DNA from: Modestobacter sp.
GTDB taxonomy: Bacteria; Actinomycetota; Actinomycetes; Mycobacteriales; Geodermatophilaceae
NCBI GenBank assembly: GCA_025965775.1
Contig: JAOPWG010000041.1
Coordinates: 1 to 6,363, forward strand
DNA: 6,363 bases
Direction of reading: 5' to 3'
Shown here: piece after piece, positions 5,564 through 6,363 of the stretch
How the letters are laid out: each line of letters opens with the position of its first letter
Position numbering within the stretch: the first letter of the stretch is position 1
Made by a program: the position numbers and the translations under genes
The notes under the pieces: model-generated
The model's input: only the letters and a program-made list of their open reading frames with translations
Database searches by the model: none
What the model was told of the DNA's origin: nothing

Positions 5564-6363
5564 ATGAGCGGCGGCATCGAGCTGCGGCACCTCAGGGCCC
5601 TCGTGGCCGTCGCCGAGGAGCTCAACTTCTCCCGGGCGGCGCGCAAGCTGCACATGGTCCAGCAGTCCTTGAGCGCCCAGGTGCAGCAGTTGGAGAGCGA
5701 ACTCGGCGTCCAGTTGTTCCGCCGCACCACCCGCCGGGTGGAGCTCAGCGAGGCCGGGGAGGTGCTGGTCGGCCACGCCCAGTCGATCCTGGGTCTGGTC
5801 GCGGCGGCGTGCGACCAGACCCGCCGTACGGCGGCGGGCGAGACCGGCGACCTGACGGTGGCCTACACCCCCACGCTCGCCAACGAGACGTTGCCGCGGC
5901 TGGTGGCCGAGGTGCACGCCCGCTACCCCGGCCTGTCGCTGCAGATGTGCGAGATGTGGCAGACCGAGAGCGTGGACGCGGTCAGGTCCGGACGGGTCGA
6001 CGTCGGCATGGCCCGTTTCCCGGACATGGACGACGAGGACCTGGAGTGCATCCGGTTGCGCGAGGAGCCGATCGGCATCGTGCTCGGCGCGCGTCACCCG
6101 CTGGCCGGCCGGCCACGGGTGGACATGGACGACCTGGCGCGGACGACGCTGGCCATCTGGCCGCGCCAGTTCTCCCCGGGCTTCTACGACCAGGTCGTCG
6201 ACTCCTTCCGCAGCCACGGGTTCCACGGCCGGATCCAGGAGTTCGAGTACCTGACGTCGGCGCTGTTCAACAACGACCCCGTCGCCCGCGCCGCCATCGC
6301 CGACGGCCGTGCGTTCTCGGTCGCCTTCGCCACCCAGTTCAACCCGGTGCCCGAGGGGTTCGT
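5564..6363 (+). CDS. LysR-type transcriptional regulator (3' end outside window)
   Basis: The frame is open from ATG 5564 to the window end (266 residues; about 30-40 more are expected). The N-terminus is a classic LysR winged helix-turn-helix: LRHLRALVAVAEELNFSRAARKLHMVQQSLSAQVQQLE (7-44), then LGVQLFRRTTRRVELSEAG (47-65) forming the wing and start of the linker helix. From about residue 95 (GDLTVAYTPTLANETLPRLVAEVHARYPGLSLQM) it follows the periplasmic-binding-protein-like effector domain; SGRVDVGMA (142-150) and REEPIGIVLGARHPLAG (166-182) are typical strands. It probably senses a substrate or intermediate and controls the divergent FAH-LLM-MBL genes through the dyad at 5435-5465, and itself by autorepression. 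There is no good ribosome site and no earlier in-frame start; a 10-codon frame opening at GTG 5535 overlaps the ATG as ATGA, so coupled translation is possible. The effector is unknown. Confidence 0.93.
   Translation, partial: MSGGIELRHLRALVAVAEELNFSRAARKLHMVQQSLSAQVQQLESELGVQLFRRTTRRVELSEAGEVLVGHAQSILGLVAAACDQTRRTAAGETGDLTVAYTPTLANETLPRLVAEVHARYPGLSLQMCEMWQTESVDAVRSGRVDVGMARFPDMDDEDLECIRLREEPIGIVLGARHPLAGRPRVDMDDLARTTLAIWPRQFSPGFYDQVVDSFRSHGFHGRIQEFEYLTSALFNNDPVARAAIADGRAFSVAFATQFNPVPEGF

Noticed and set aside
5396..6226. 276-codon open frame on - opposite the LysR gene and its promoter
   Set aside because: It covers both the intergenic operator and the LysR helix-turn-helix coding region, and its product has no recognisable feature.
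1..6363. Mobile element, phage, CRISPR or defence island
   Set aside because: No transposase, integrase, regular repeat-spacer pattern, tRNA or composition shift was seen; all genes are metabolic or regulatory.

Overview
The window is GC-rich DNA, with G or C at nearly every third codon position. Together with an NDMA-dependent (mycofactocin-type) alcohol dehydrogenase and a DUF2277 protein, this points to a high-GC actinobacterium, for example a Pseudonocardia-, Geodermatophilus- or Mycobacterium-like soil organism. The genus cannot be fixed from this sequence alone. Nothing looks mobile: there is no transposase, integrase, tRNA or CRISPR array, and base composition is uniform throughout.

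Left part (1-1995): the 3' end of an acyl-CoA dehydrogenase gene on + converges on a zinc alcohol dehydrogenase gene on - (471-1595). A perfect 34-bp palindrome separates them and is a probable two-way terminator. The dehydrogenase diverges from a small gene for a DUF2277 protein (1726-1995) across a 130-bp intergenic region carrying a 12-bp direct repeat.

Middle part (2036-5347): three genes run leftwards in the order fumarylacetoacetate hydrolase (FAH)-family protein, luciferase-like (LLM) flavin-dependent oxidoreductase, MBL-fold metallo-hydrolase. The gaps are 74 and 88 bp. The second gap holds a strong hairpin that could lower expression of the MBL gene.

Right part (5348-6363): an intergenic region of about 200 bp separates the FAH gene from a divergent LysR-type regulator gene, which has a start but no stop before the window ends. 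This region contains a perfect 12-bp inverted repeat with a 7-bp spacer, a good promoter facing the FAH gene (TTCACA, 17 bp, TAGGTT), and a direct repeat that places a second copy of the operator sequence in the promoter spacer.

The most coherent reading is a LysR-controlled catabolic unit. The LLM enzyme would oxygenate or oxidise an organic substrate, the FAH-family enzyme would cleave a C-C bond or hydrolyse a diketo or acylpyruvate-like product, and the MBL enzyme would hydrolyse an ester, lactone or thioester. The acyl-CoA dehydrogenase and alcohol dehydrogenase next door fit a catabolic neighbourhood but form separate transcription units. The substrate is not identifiable from the sequence. 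No wholly new type of system is evident. The least described parts are the FAH-LLM-MBL combination with its operator, and the DUF2277 protein.
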